A stretch of 64,000 bases of DNA from Emiliania huxleyi CCMP1516 (taxonomy: Eukaryota; Haptophyta; Isochrysidales; Noelaerhabdaceae), in assembly GCF_000372725.1 (NCBI RefSeq), contig NW_005199770.1, forward strand, positions 172,295 through 236,294, written 5' to 3'. How positions within the stretch are numbered: the stretch's first letter is position 1; each line of letters begins with the position of its first letter. This document shows positions 39,812-50,417 of this stretch, one piece after another. The notes beneath the pieces are model-generated. The model searched no databases, had not been told where the DNA came from, and saw only the letters and a program-made list of their open reading frames with translations. The position numbers and the translations under genes are program-made.

Positions 39812-42800
39812 ATGTCCGCCCAACTCGACATTGATGAGACGAGCTTCGTGTCGTCCTTCTTCAATGACGCTTATCCCAACTGGAGCGCCGAGCAGGTTGA
39901 GCAGGCAGCGGAGAGGACGCTGCGAGCAGTCAAGAACCTACGCGACCTTGGCATCCTCATCTCGGTCACCGAGGAGGCCGAATTCGACAAGGAGGTGGGT
40001 GTCGACAACTTCATCCGCGGCTTCCTCATCACTTCCGAAGAGGTGTTGAAGCGAGGGGCGAGGGGTTTCTTCGACGACTGCAAGGGCAAGCAAGATGCGA
40101 TCGGCAGCATCGGTGTGCGCACCTTGCGCCACACACTCCGCAATCCTCCCCCCCCCTCACATACCTCTCTCTCCCCTCAGGTATCCACGTCCACACGGCC
40201 GCGGCGGAGCGGACGCGCCTCCTTCTTCTCTCGCCACCCCCCGCTCTCCTCACCGAGGACGACGACGAGACGCTCCAGTCCACGCAGAAGGCGCATGAGG
40301 CGCTCCAGCCGTACAAGGAGGCCCACGCTCGCCTCGACGCGCTCGAGTTCCGACTCGTCACCGTCGCTCTTCTCGCCAAGAACATGACGCTCAAGCAGCT
40401 CGAAGACAAGAAGGAGGAGCTTTTGCGCGACTTTTTTGCCGTCGAGGACGACCACGAGATGGCGTACACGAGTGAGGAGAAGCGGCGCATTGTCTCGCAC
40501 ATGCATGCGAAGATGGACGAGGTTGAGCCTGTCGCATTTGACGCCAACCTCACCTCCGAGGCAGCGATGCTTCGCGTCATGAGACAGATCGGCAGCGTCG
40601 AGAGCGCGAACGAGGTGCGCTGCATGATCGAGTCTTCCGACTCGTGCGTCGACTCATGCGACGCCGAGCTGCTTCGCCTCGCTGCCGCCGGCGCAAAGTT
40701 CACACTCTTTCGCGACAGCGCCTTTGCCGACGCTGACCTCGCCCAGCACCTCTCCACCGGCATCCTTCTCGTCCCGGCCTTCACCGGTGAGGCCCTTTCC
40801 GACGTCCTTCACGACGACCGCGTCCTCGGAGTCACGCAGGCGCTCGACGCGTTTCGATCCTACCGACTTCGACTCTGGGGTGCCGCATCGCTTGCCGATT
40901 TCGACACCGACGCCGCCGACCGATACGTCGTGCTGCAGCAGCAATTCGGCGGCGGCGACGGAGTTGCTGGCGTTGGAGTCGCACTCTTCGAGAGCGCGGA
41001 CGCTGTCTCGAGAATCATGAAAACGATTATCGACTACTACGAGGATGCGGCTGGCTTGTTTCGCATCGCGTCGATGCTGCCTGCATCCTACAGCGGTAAG
41101 GAAGCTGTTTTGGCGTGGACGGCAATTCAGGCGCTTCGCGCGGCGCGGGTGGAGAAGGTCCTTCTTACCCGGGACGACGTGGACGCGATCGAGTCGGACG
41201 TGCTCAACGCGTTCGGGGACGACGCTGAGGTGACCGACGCCACCCTCTTCCTCGCCGTGTGGACCCGCAACGATGCGATGGCGCGCGCGTACATGCGATA
41301 CGCCGGTTTCGACGGGGTCTGTGAGCCGAACGCGCTCGGCTTCGGCCTCGTCATGCTCGGCAATATCTCCGTCGCGAGGCGCTTGGACGTGACCGACATG
41401 GACGAGGACGCCATCAAAGGCGAGGTCGTTCGCCTCGTCGTCGAGATGCGTCGCGAACATGCAAAGATCAAGCAAAAGGTCGGTGCGTGGATCGCCACCC
41501 TGAGCGAGATGAAGCGGATGCGATCTTCATACGTCGGCATTCTCGGCTACCGCTCCGACGTTCTTGCAGTCCCCTGCTTTCGCAGCATGCAGCAGACCTT
41601 TGACGCCGTGTTGGCGACAGTCTTTCCGGCCTTTGTCCCCCCCATCGACGACACGCCGCGTGCGCGCGTCGAGTCGTACGTTCGATCGAGCTTCGGAGCT
41701 GCCGCCGCCACCGCTGCCGCCGCCGCTGCCTCTGCCTCTGCCGCCGCTGCTGCCGCTTCGAGCGACGACATCGATCGCAAGATTCGCCTCACCCTCGCCG
41801 GCATCGAGTGCCTTCGCTCGCTCGGCGTCTTTGTCTTGGTTGGCTACGAGACACAAGAGGAACTAGATGCGATGAAGGACGCGACCAGTGGGACGGACTT
41901 TGTAATCGCGAAGCTCGTCATGTCGGAGATGACGCTCAGGCAGTGGAGTACGTCCGCCGTCGACCCGGTTCTTGCTGCTGGCGATTTTGTCGGCGGCTTC
42001 GGCGTCACCGTCTACAAGGACGAGGAGGGTGAGTGCCTGTGGATTCCGCCTCTTCAGACATTCTCGTACTCCCACGAAGAGGACGAGGAGCAGCTTCACG
42101 TCGAGTTGACCGAGGCGCTGTCGCCCTACCTCGCTCGCTGCACGTCGCTTGCCGAAGCGGCTGCGGCATCGAGGGTTGAGCGGCGGGAGGCGGCGGAGGC
42201 GGCGGAGCGGCGGCAGATCGGTCGCGCGCTGCAAGAGGCCGCGCTCGTTGGCGCGTCGGTCGGGGCGGCGATCGAGGCGGCGGGCGAGGCGGAGCAGGAG
42301 CCGCCCGCGGATTTCGTGCTGCTCCCGCGCGACCTGCCTTGGGAGCGTGTGTACGATTGCGAGGACGCGAACATGCCACAGATCGCCAAGCTGCGCCTTA
42401 CGCTCCCCACCGACTACCCCACCGGGACCGTCCTCAAGCTGCCGATGCCGTGTCTGTGTGGCGAGCACACGTCCCGCTTCACCAAGATGAAGGCGGGGAC
42501 CTCGATCATCATCAAGTGGGACCTCGGAATCTGCGGCCTCGTGCAGGAAGCGGGAGTGGAAGTGGAGGCAGAGGCAGAGCGAGTTGCAGCGGAGGCGGAG
42601 GCGGCGCGACACGCCGACGAGCTGCTGGCTGAGATCGAGACTGAGAAGGAGGCGGCGGCGGCCAAGGCAAAGAAGAAGAAGAAGAAGAAGAAGAAGGGCG
42701 GCGAGTCGCGGCAGTCGGTGGCGGAGCTTGCGGTGGCGCTCGAGGGGGGAGCGACGCTGGAGGCGGAGCCGGTGGTGGAGCTGGAGGCGGAGCAGGCGCC

Positions 42801-43062
42801 TGCCTCGGTGGCTGGTCAGGCCACGCATGCCCCTGCGGCGATCTCGCTCGCCGACGCCGACTTTGACACGGGGCGACCGGATGTGCCCGAGTCCACCCTC
42901 GGTGGCGAGACGACGTGCATCGTGTGCTTCTCGAGGCCGAAGAGCCACGCATGCGTGCCGTGTGGGCACCTCTCGGCATGCGAGGCATGCTCGGCGCGCA
43001 TGCGGCATTGCCCGGTGTGTAGGGCGGAGGCGGTCATGTGGATGAGGATCGTAGCGTGCTGA
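39812..43062 (+). CDS. RING-finger protein B, two exons (1,060 aa)
   Basis: Exons 39812-40112 and 40181-43062, with one 68-nt GT-AG intron at exactly the position of intron 1 of gene A; the other three introns of A are absent. N-terminus MSAQLDIDETSFVSSFFNDA; shared blocks include VNWSAEQ-type helix, FIRGFLIT, HVHTAAAERTRLLLL, LRVMRQIGS, EVVRLVVEMRREHAKIKQK. Differences from A: an Ala/Ser-rich insert ([20 protein letters not shown]), and an extra ~80-residue beta-rich segment before the coiled coil (FVLLPRDLPWERVYDC, LTLPTDYPTGTVLKLPMPCL). The C-terminal C3HC4 RING is CIVCFSRPKSHACVPCGHLS, then CEACSARMRHCPVCRAEAV. Likely an E3 ubiquitin ligase. Confidence 0.88.
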
Positions 43063-44092
43063 AACGTGCGTTGTGTAAAAAAGGTCTCGAGTTTCTCTCC
43101 TCGATTTTTTTTGGTATTCACAAATTGACACCCACTACTCTCAAACTGCTAACGGAGTGTCTCGAGTTTCCCCAAAGGGTCCCTCTCATCGACCACTCGA
43201 CTAAAATACACTCTGGACACACCTCACTCACATACACCTCTTCCTCCATGAGCCGGCGCTGCAGAAGCAACGCGGTCGCATCTCGCCGTGCTGCCGCATG
43301 CCGAGCGCAGTGCAGTGCGCGATGCAGCAACCAGAGACAACGTCTCTGTCAAAGATGCGGTTGTTGGAGTCGAAGGCATGTTTCGCGAAGCATGGCCAGG
43401 GTGCCTCGGGCGTAGTGTGACGACGAGGACGGCTGGTTGGCGTTGCTGGAACATTGGGGTCGTCGCGGAGCGACCTTTTCGTGTGTCGAGATTTTTTTTT
43501 GGGAAGTCACAAAGTCACCATCTCGCGCTCAGGTGCCTCGTTGCCTCGACGTCTGTGCCACCCGCCACGCACCATCACTGCCACCACGAGCCAGCAATAA
43601 CCACGTTCCCATCACACAGCCACCGCTCTCGCCACCGCCCGCGGATTCCATGCGATGATGCGCCAATCTGCGCCACATGCGCCAATCTGCGCCACATGCA
43701 CCAAGTCTGCCCCGCACCACGCACCACCACGCACCACCACGCACCACCACGCACCACTGCTGCCACCACGAGCCAGCAATAACCACGTTCCCATCACACA
43801 GCCACCACTCTCGCCACCGCCCGCGGATTCCATGCGATGATGCGCCAATCTGCGCCGCGAAGCCTGCGCCACATGCGCCGTCTCGATGGGCTGATCGGGC
43901 TCACACTCCGCTCTCCACCACTGAGCACTGGCGACTCCAGAGCCCAGCCCCAGCTCATGGCGCCTGTACAACGCTTGCGATGACGAACACGCCAGTGTAG
44001 CCCTCCAACAATCTTCGTAGGAAAATCGTTCCCTCGGGGACGGCGTGTGATCCGAGCGCCCGTAATGCCTCTTGTATTTTACGAACTCTTTG
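43063..44092. other. Repeat-bearing intergenic stretch
   Basis: No gene is supported. A ~110-base block (ACCACGAGCCAGCAATAACC through GATGCGCCAATCTGCGCC) occurs twice, at about 43575-43690 and 43757-43858, separated by CACGCACCAC repeats. The first 150 bases are the lower-GC 3' flank of RING gene B. Confidence 0.6.
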
Positions 44093-44566
44093 CTACGCCA
44101 CGCGCACGAGGACGTAGACGTACCCTGCTTTCCCCCTGTCTTTGCTACTTCGTATGTTGACGAGGCCGCCCGTCTGGTATGTTTGCATCATGTTGGCTCT
44201 GAAATATTCCATCAGCTCTTGTTCGAGTTTGCCTCCATCTTTACGTCGTCGACTAATGTACACGTTGACCCTAGCCCCCGCTCTCCGATAATCATTCACG
44301 TGTGTCTGAACGCGTGTGTCAATAGTATCTGCTACCGAAAACCCGACGTAAATGACATCTCGCAAAGCCGCCAATGAGGCTTTTGTTTGGTTCCTAACCT
44401 TCTTTTCGCCGTGAAAATTGTCACCAGCCTCCTCATTCAGATGTTGGAGGGCTCGCTGCAGCGCCGCGCGCGCCAGGCGCCTCGCTTCGATCATGCACGG
44501 TTTGGACGTTGTCCGTCGATGCAGCGGCCGTCGGTAGGCCTTCAAATTCTGTGAAGAGCGAGGCAT
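44093..44566 (-). CDS. GIY-YIG-like small protein (157 aa), virus-flavoured
   Basis: ATG at 44566. After a basic helical N-terminus (MPRSSQNLKAYRRPLHRRTT; ARRLARAALQRALQHL), the core reads VIYVGFSVADTIDTRVQTHV, then KLEQELMEYFRANMMQTYQT and GGLVNIRSS, ending GYVYVLVRVA. The Y-V-G-x-S ... R...H, later E, and L-(V/L)-N order resembles the GIY-YIG nuclease fold. The GIY-like strand would be the C-terminal GYVYVL, which would be a circularly permuted arrangement, so the assignment is tentative. GC is lower than in the flanking host genes and an AT-rich A-run lies upstream. Probably from a virus-like element. Confidence 0.45.
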   Translation of the reverse strand: MPRSSQNLKAYRRPLHRRTTSKPCMIEARRLARAALQRALQHLNEEAGDNFHGEKKVRNQTKASLAALRDVIYVGFSVADTIDTRVQTHVNDYRRAGARVNVYISRRRKDGGKLEQELMEYFRANMMQTYQTGGLVNIRSSKDRGKAGYVYVLVRVA

Positions 44567-44677
44567 TTCATATAGAAGAAAAAAAAGCGAGCGCGAGACC
44601 TGACGGCGTGGCGAATGACTCAAACCACAACCACACCCTGCGCGGCGCCGGACAACCACCCGCGCGCATCCTTTTGC

Positions 44678-44929
44678 CTATTCGATGTTGGCGCAGCCAA
44701 TGATGCGACCGGACGAGTCTTTCATGACCTTGACGATTGGGACGGAGGCCGCTTGCCCAGGGATGGTCTTGCGGGCCTTGTGCCGGCGGGGTGGCGTCCG
44801 AGCGCGGCACGCCAATTCAACTTCCATTTCGTGCTCTGCCTCCATGTCTTCTTCCGTGGGCTCGACGTCGGGATGCGACCAAACAACGCCGTATGAGTCC
44901 GTCCACGACATATCAATTGCCCCATGCAT
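44678..44929 (-). CDS. Unknown 83-aa acidic/basic protein
   Basis: ATG at 44929, with TTTTATGCATGG context and an AT-rich upstream. Reads MHGAIDMSWTDSYGVVWSHP, an acidic helix EPTEEDMEAEHEMEVEL, a basic RTPPRRHKARK stretch and VPIVKVMKDSSGRIIGCANI. Same strand as, and 112 bases from, the GIY-YIG-like gene. The two are likely neighbours from one element. Family unknown. Confidence 0.45.
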   Translation of the reverse strand: MHGAIDMSWTDSYGVVWSHPDVEPTEEDMEAEHEMEVELACRARTPPRRHKARKTIPGQAASVPIVKVMKDSSGRIIGCANIE

Positions 44930-45461
44930 AAAAGACTAGAGAGCACACGAAAACTGATTCTCGCCAAGTTTGATTGAACACACCCCTGCGAGACTCCCTT
45001 GCGTCACTACGTGCCTCCCCGTGTTTGTAGCCTGGCGTTTGTGCCCTGGGTCTGTCCGTGGCCGCCGCGTCACTCGGCACGGAAGCCTCCTTGCCGTTGG
45101 ACATGCCGGGGGGGTGTGAGGGCCTGGAGGGTGCCACAGACGCACAGGGGAGCGCGCGCCGCCGAAGTGGTTTGGCGCACACCTCGATGCTGAGGGTGGC
45201 CACCCCTCACTTTCCGGACTGAAAAAGTAGCCTCAGCCCCACGCCACGGTTGCCAGCCGTGCCTTCGCGAGAGTCGCCCTCGAGCCGCGTCCCGTCGGCA
45301 CTACCCTCGAGTGCGTGTCGCTTTGGTTGGCGACACCCACTCGTCGACGAATGGGCGTGAGTGCCTTAGGGGTTCCGCGAAAAAAAGAAAAAAAACCGGG
45401 TGTGCACCATGCGTGCTCGACCGGAGAACAACCACGCGCTCGCATTTTGTGAGACCCGCTC
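44930..45461. other. Stretch with no supported gene
   Basis: Short frames only. Two A-rich runs near 45380-45396 and a CGGCACTACCCTCGAGTGCG palindrome-like region near 45297 are the only visible features. Confidence 0.5.
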
Positions 45462-46420
45462 ATGAGCCTCCACCGCCGCGAGGACACGGCGGTTGCCGAT
45501 TTCAGTGTTGACGAGCGAAAGCTAGATGCGTGGTGCGCGTGGTACGCCTTCACCTGCGAGAAGCTCGAATTGAAAATGCTCGACGAGCAGCGTCTGCGCA
45601 TGGGCATGTCGCCGCCGGGGATGCCTTCTCCGTTTGGGATGGCGTCACGGATGGCGCGGCGAGGGGTTGCGCCGCCGATGGACGGGCTGCCGAGGCCGGA
45701 AACGAGAGGTGGCGTCATAGCGCCCGGTCAGCGGGAGCTGCAGCGGGCCGTCGCGCTCCAGGAGCAGCAGCCGCGGCCGGAGCAGCCGCCGGCGAGTGCT
45801 ACGCAGCCGCCATCGGCGCCCGGTGGCTTCCAGCCCTCCCGACCGCCTCCGCCTCCGAGGGGAATGGGCTTCGGAAACTTCTCCTCCCGCTCTGGAGGGC
45901 CGATGGGCGGTGAGCAGCCACTTCCAAGACACCCGGCCACGACAACCCTGCTGATAGAGACACACCGCCGCACACGTCCGTGACACGCCTCCAACGCCGC
46001 CGATTCCGCCCGTTTGCAGGTGCAGGCATGCCCCCGCGACCCGGAGGAGGCATGCCTCAGCGGCATCTGCTGCGGCCGCAGGCGCCGCAGTTTCGCCGGG
46101 TGCGCCTCATCCCCTCCGGCCCGGCGGTGCACCCATCTTGCTCGGGGCCGAAAGCCTCGATCATACTGTTCGCCGTGCGACACGCGCGGCTGGCCCGCGT
46201 CGCCGCCGACAGCGAGCGGCGCATGCACGAGCAGAAGCGGCGCATGCACGAGCGCGAGCTGATCATGAGGTACATCCGTCCGAGGCACCGCCTCGACGCC
46301 CGCTCTTCTTCCAGTCCGAAGGCCGCAGTGCTCGTACTAGCTTTGCGGCACTGGCGGCTGGCCGGCGCCGCTGACGCCTCCGGCATTCCTGGCGTGGACG
46401 AGAGGAAGCTGGAGCTGTGA
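45462..46420 (+). CDS. N-terminal part of the LRR gene (282 aa to first stop)
   Basis: ATG at 45462; exons 45462-45909 and 46020-46420 with a 110-nt GT-AG intron (GTGAGC donor, TTTGCAG acceptor) that keeps frame. Contents: an acidic helical segment (FSVDERKLDAWCAWYAFTCE), Met/Pro/Gly-rich linkers (PPRGMGFGNF; GMPPRPGGGMPQ), and amphipathic helices (SERRMHEQKRRMHERELIMR), ending VDERKLEL at TGA 46418-46420. The next codons continue in the same frame into the LRR protein, which has no ATG of its own, so this is probably the same gene. Confidence 0.6.
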
Positions 46421-47928
46421 CGCAAGCGCGGCGGCGGCGACCTGGAGCCTGTCCTCGCGAGCGGCGCCGTCGCCGTCCTCGACGCGCAGTGGGTCATCCG
46501 CCACGCCGAGGCGGGCGGCGTCCTCTCCCACCGCCAGGCGCTGCCCAAAGAGGCCTTCCTCCCCCTCGCCGACCTCGTCGAGGCGACCGGCAAGCATGAC
46601 CTTCCCGTCGCCGCGCTCTCCTACCCGTGGCTGACCAAGGACCACCCCGACCCGCGCGGAGCCAACCTCGCCCGCGTCGCGAGGGCGCTCAAGGCCCTGC
46701 TCAGCGATCCCGACATCCCGCGGCTCGGCGTGTTTTGGGACTTCGGCTCGCTGCACCAGCACCCCGACCCCCCCAACGGCGTCCTGCGCACCGAGGAGCA
46801 GAACGCGCTCTTCAAGCAGGGTTTGGGCTGCCTCGGCACGCTCTACTCCCACCAGCACACTTGGGTGCTGCGGCTGACCTCCTTCCCGGACGGCCACAAG
46901 GCGGAGGAGCAGACCGAGGGCACCAACGTGGCCAAGTACTTTGACCGCGGCTGGTGCTACACGGAGCAGTGCTGGGCTGGCCTGACAAAGACTGGCTACC
47001 TCTCGCTCGACCTCGGCAAGATGCGCGCCGGCGAGGAGTACGGCAGCGACAGCCTCGTCGACGACTGCACCAAGGCCGGCGGCCGGCGCCCTCCGCTGCT
47101 GCCGTCTGCGTTTGCGGCGGAGCTGGAAAAGAAGAGCTTCACCAACGGCAAGGACGACAAGCCGCTCGTGAAGCGGCTGTACGAGGCCGCCTTCAAGGAG
47201 CAGTTTGGCAAGGCGACCAATCTGGACTACGCCCGCCTCGGCTGGGGCGACGCGGAGGCGGCGCAGCTGGCGGAGGTCCTCGCGAGCGGGGCAGCGCCGC
47301 GGCTCGAGAGGCTCGGTCTCAGCTTCAACAAGATTGGCGACGAGGGCTGGACGGCGCTGGCCGCCGCCCTCGGCAAGGAGGGGGCAGCGCCGCGGCTCGA
47401 GACGCTCTATCTCGTCGCCAACAAGATTGGCGACGAGGGCTGCAAGGCGCTGGCCGCCGCCCTCGGCAAGGAGGGGGCAGCGCCGCGGCTCGAGGAGCTC
47501 GATCTCGACGGCAACGAGATTGGCGACGAGGGCTGCAAGGCGCTGGCCGCCGCCCTCGGCAAGGAGGGGGCAGCGCCGCGGCTCGAGGAGCTCGGTCTCG
47601 ACGGCAACAAGATTGGCGACGAGGGCTGCAAGGCGCTGGCCGCCGCCCTCGGCAAGGAGGGGGCAGCGCCGCGGCTCGAGAGGCTCTGGCTCAACAGCAA
47701 CCAGATTGGCGACGAGGGCTGCAAGGCGCTGGCCGCCGCCCTCGGCAAGGAGGGGGCCGCCCCGAGCCTGAAGGCGCGAGACGCCTCCCCTCGCCACACG
47801 CCCCTCCCCCGCCCAATGCTCATCGCACCTCCCCTCGCGTGCAGGCGCTCTGGGTGGACAACACGGAGCAGCCTGAGCTGGTGGCCGTGTGCGAGGAGCG
47901 CGGCATCGAGCTGCCTGAGCTGCGCTGA
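46421..47928 (+). CDS. Leucine-rich-repeat protein with algal WLTKDHPDP domain (478 aa)
   Basis: Exons 46421-47773 and 47845-47928. The intron is probably GC-AG (71 nt), and the last exon is 84 nt, exactly one LRR unit. Residues ~1-220: a domain I associate with algal and protist LRR proteins, containing VLDAQWVIRHAEAGG, LSYPWLTKDHPDP, GVFWDFGSLHQHP and RGWCYTEQCWAGL. Residues ~260-478: six to seven ribonuclease-inhibitor-type LRRs of 28 residues (LEELDLDGNEIGDEGCKAL; AAALGKEGAAPR). Their 84-bp DNA units are almost identical, so the array expanded or was homogenised recently. No in-frame ATG precedes the conserved domain, so translation must start upstream at 45462. Likely a cytosolic protein-binding or sensor protein. 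Confidence 0.75.
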
Positions 47929-48029
47929 GCCTCTCCAGCCGCGGCCGGGCGGCGAGGGCGCGGGTTCCTGCGGGACCGCCGCGCGAGCACGGCAGAGAGC
48001 AACAGACCCTGCGGCTGCGGAGCACGACG

Positions 48030-48080
48030 CACAGCGGCGGTGGGGGTGGGGGGCGGGGGGGGGTTGGGGGGGGGTCTGCG
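48030..48080. repeat. G-rich tract
   Basis: Runs of five to eight G (GGTGGGGGTGGGGGGCGGGG and onward) with quadruplex potential, downstream of the LRR gene. No gene is seen from 47929 to about 48600. Confidence 0.7.
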
Positions 48081-48629
48081 TCTCTCGGCGCGCTTCGGAT
48101 TGGTGTGTTGCACGCTGTGCACGTGTGACTGTGAGCACGGCCCCCGGCCCCAGATGCCGCGGGGGGTCCAGGGAAAGCGGTTTGGGGAGGGAATGTTGAT
48201 TTGCACAAACGGGACGCCTGAATCTTTTTTAGTCAGTTACCTTATGGCGCATCCTGGGCGCTGCACGGCCCTGCCGCGCTCTCACCCCACTCCCGGTCTC
48301 CATCCCCAGACCCCACTCCATCCCGTCGCGCGTCGCGCGGGCCTGCGTAGACTGTAGTGTTAGCTGAGTTACCAGCGAGCGAGCGGAGAGGCCGGCGCGC
48401 AACGTACAAAGCAATCGCGCGGCGTCGCGCTGCCATGCCGCGACAGCCGACCCCCCCCCCCCCCCTTCCTCCCCCGCCTCTCTTCAAGTCAATCCTCTTG
48501 CTCACCGCGCCGCCGCCCGCACCCTCTCCCGCGCCTCGTCCACCTCGAGCGCCGACCTGTTCACAGCGGCAGCCTGTGAAGAGGCGCGGCAAGCCCACGC
48601 CCTTCTCGCCATGCCGCCTTACCTCCTAA

Positions 48630-48850
48630 TCTCGCTCCACCTGACCACATCTCGCCGTATCTCCCTCCACCTCGCCGCACCTCGGCCGTATCTCGCCCTA
48701 CCACGCCGTGTCTCCTCCCCCCAAATCTCGCCCCATCTCGCCCCATCTCGCCCCATCTCGCTCCATCTCGCTCCATCTCGCTCCATCTCGCCCCAAATCT
48801 CGCCCCATCTCGCCCCATCTCGCCCCATCTCGCTGCAGCTCACGAGAGCG
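48630..48850. repeat. 10-bp minisatellite (ATCTCGCCCC / ATCTCGCTCC)
   Basis: About 20 units in two alternating versions, with occasional AA insertions. Scattered AATCTC variants continue to about 49060. Long MERDGAR-type frames on the minus strand are repeat shadows. Confidence 0.9.
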
Positions 48851-49460
48851 ACACGACGGCGGTCGCCACTTCCGAGATCGGCATCTCGAGCCGGCGCATG
48901 CGGTTGAAGCCTGTTCACAGCCAGGCGTGTGAACAGAGGCACAGTCGGCACATACCGAGGCGGCTGAAGCCGTTAAGGGAGGGAGAGGGGGGGCGCAACC
49001 ATCGCGGCTAACCGCAGCCAATCTCGGACAATCTCATCTAATCTCGCCGTTGAGGAGGGAGAGGGGCACGTAGCCGTCTCCGTCCATCTGCTGCTGCAGG
49101 AAGGCGTCATGTACGCCCGGGGGAGCGGCAAAGGTTCAAGTCAGCGGCGGCGGCGCGAGGGGTGGATCGGGCGCCGCGTGCGCCGCGTGCGCCAGATGCG
49201 CCAGCCGCAGGTGTGCCCGGTGCACGAGAGCGCTTGCCGCCGCGCGACATCCTGCGCGCGGCGCTCGCTCGCTCAGCGTCGGGTGCATGTGATGTGCGGG
49301 CGGTGTGGGAGGGAGGGCGGCGGTGTCGGGTGCGGGCGCAGCAGCGGGCGCCTGAGGGGCACCCAGTTCGCCCCGCACGACGGTCGTGGAGGCGCGCGCG
49401 CGCTCGCAAGCACCGCTGTGAGACGGCGTGTGAGATCCAAGTGCCCGCATTCCCTGGCTA
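48851..49460. other. Stretch with no supported gene
   Basis: GC-rich with several open frames on both strands, none with a domain. A GCGTGCGCCGCGTGCGCC-type short duplication lies at 49174-49192. Confidence 0.5.
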
Positions 49461-49906
49461 CCGTCGGGTACTTATTTTAAGAGCAGGTAAACAGCAATAG
49501 ATCCGGCCCTCAAGCGGCCTAATCGATACCCAGCCCTCACGGAATCGGTCCCTCGTTGTACAGCAATCGATCCTTCACACTGCCCGCGCTGCCAAACTTG
49601 CTGAGAATCGGTCCCCCCACCTGTGGCGCGAAGCTGATATGTCTCCCGCGCTCGGCGCGCCGACCGCGCAGCGGCGGCAGACCACCCTCCGGTTCGAGGG
49701 GCGCCTGGGGGTGAGCGGGCTGCCTCCGCCAGAGTTTGGCTCGCCCACCTGTGCGGGCCCCCCTGTAGTGTACCCCCTCCCCCCCCCGGTGTCTAGCAAT
49801 TGGTCCCTTGGCAAGCGCGAATCGGTCCCCCTGGCTCCAGGAACTGATCCGGCACTACACCCGGATCTATTGCTGTTTACCTGCTCTTAAAATAAGTACC
49901 CGACGG
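49461..49906. mobile_element. 446-bp MITE with perfect 46-bp terminal inverted repeats
   Basis: The ends 49461-49506 and 49861-49906 are perfect 46-base inverted repeats beginning CCGTCGGGTACT. TA stands on both outer sides (49459-49460 and 49907-49908), the target duplication of Tc1/mariner-type elements. The interior has four or five copies of AATCGGTCCC or a close variant, clustered near both ends, as subterminal transposase sites often are. There is no coding capacity, so it is a non-autonomous DNA transposon. Perfect ends suggest recent insertion. Confidence 0.9.
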
Positions 49907-49917
49907 TAAGCGACTCC

Positions 49918-50377
49918 GTCTTCTGATAAATGCAGTATGGAAGATACAAAGAGACGGAGGAGCAACGAGCGCCCTGGCGTGAGCCGAAGACACTCCCTCC
50001 GTAGACACTGATCACACACGGGTGGGACAGGGTGGGTCACAACAACGAGGCACGAGAGCGTGCACGGCAGAGCGACGGCGCAGCGTACCGCCGTCCAGCT
50101 AAAAAGCGGCGGCCGACGGTTGCTGCGCAAAGTGATCAGTTCTAAAATAGGTGCCGGGGCCCAACGGATAGATGAATCCGGGGCACCCTCCGCTCGAATC
50201 CCTGGCCGGGGGTTCGAGGTGGCCCCCACCCTGGGGCCTCCCATCAAAGGGACTGCGGCAGAAGACGCCCAATCTTGCACAAGTGCAAGAACCATACGTC
50301 TTCTGATAAATGCAGTATGGAAGATACAAAGAGACGGAGGAGCAACGAGCGCCCTGGCGTGAGCCGAAGACACTCCC
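49918..50377. repeat. 80-bp direct repeat pair flanking a tRNA-like sequence
   Basis: Positions 49918-49997 and 50298-50377 are the same 80 bases (starting GTCTTCTGATAAATGCAG, ending CACTCCC). The 300 bases between contain the tRNA-like block at 50155-50250. This may be a local duplication, or two ends of a small element. Confidence 0.9.
50155..50250 (+). mobile_element. tRNA-like element (possible SINE head)
   Basis: GGGGCCCAACGGATAGATGA resembles the A-box region of a tRNA-Arg, and GGGGGTTCGAGGTGG, about 40 bases later, resembles a B-box. The anticodon arm does not fold properly, so it is not a working tRNA. It lies between the 80-bp direct repeats. Confidence 0.4.
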
Positions 50378-50417
50378 AACCCTACTGTCTGAATACGTTT
50401 TCCACGTATTCCAAATG

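Noticed and set aside
46418-46420. Selenocysteine at the in-frame TGA
   Set aside because: The surrounding residues are charged linker, there is no Sec-type motif, and no SECIS-like structure was recognised downstream by eye.
48561-49021. Minus-strand proteins of MERDGARWSE-type repeats
   Set aside because: Translation of the 10-bp ATCTCGCCCC minisatellite.
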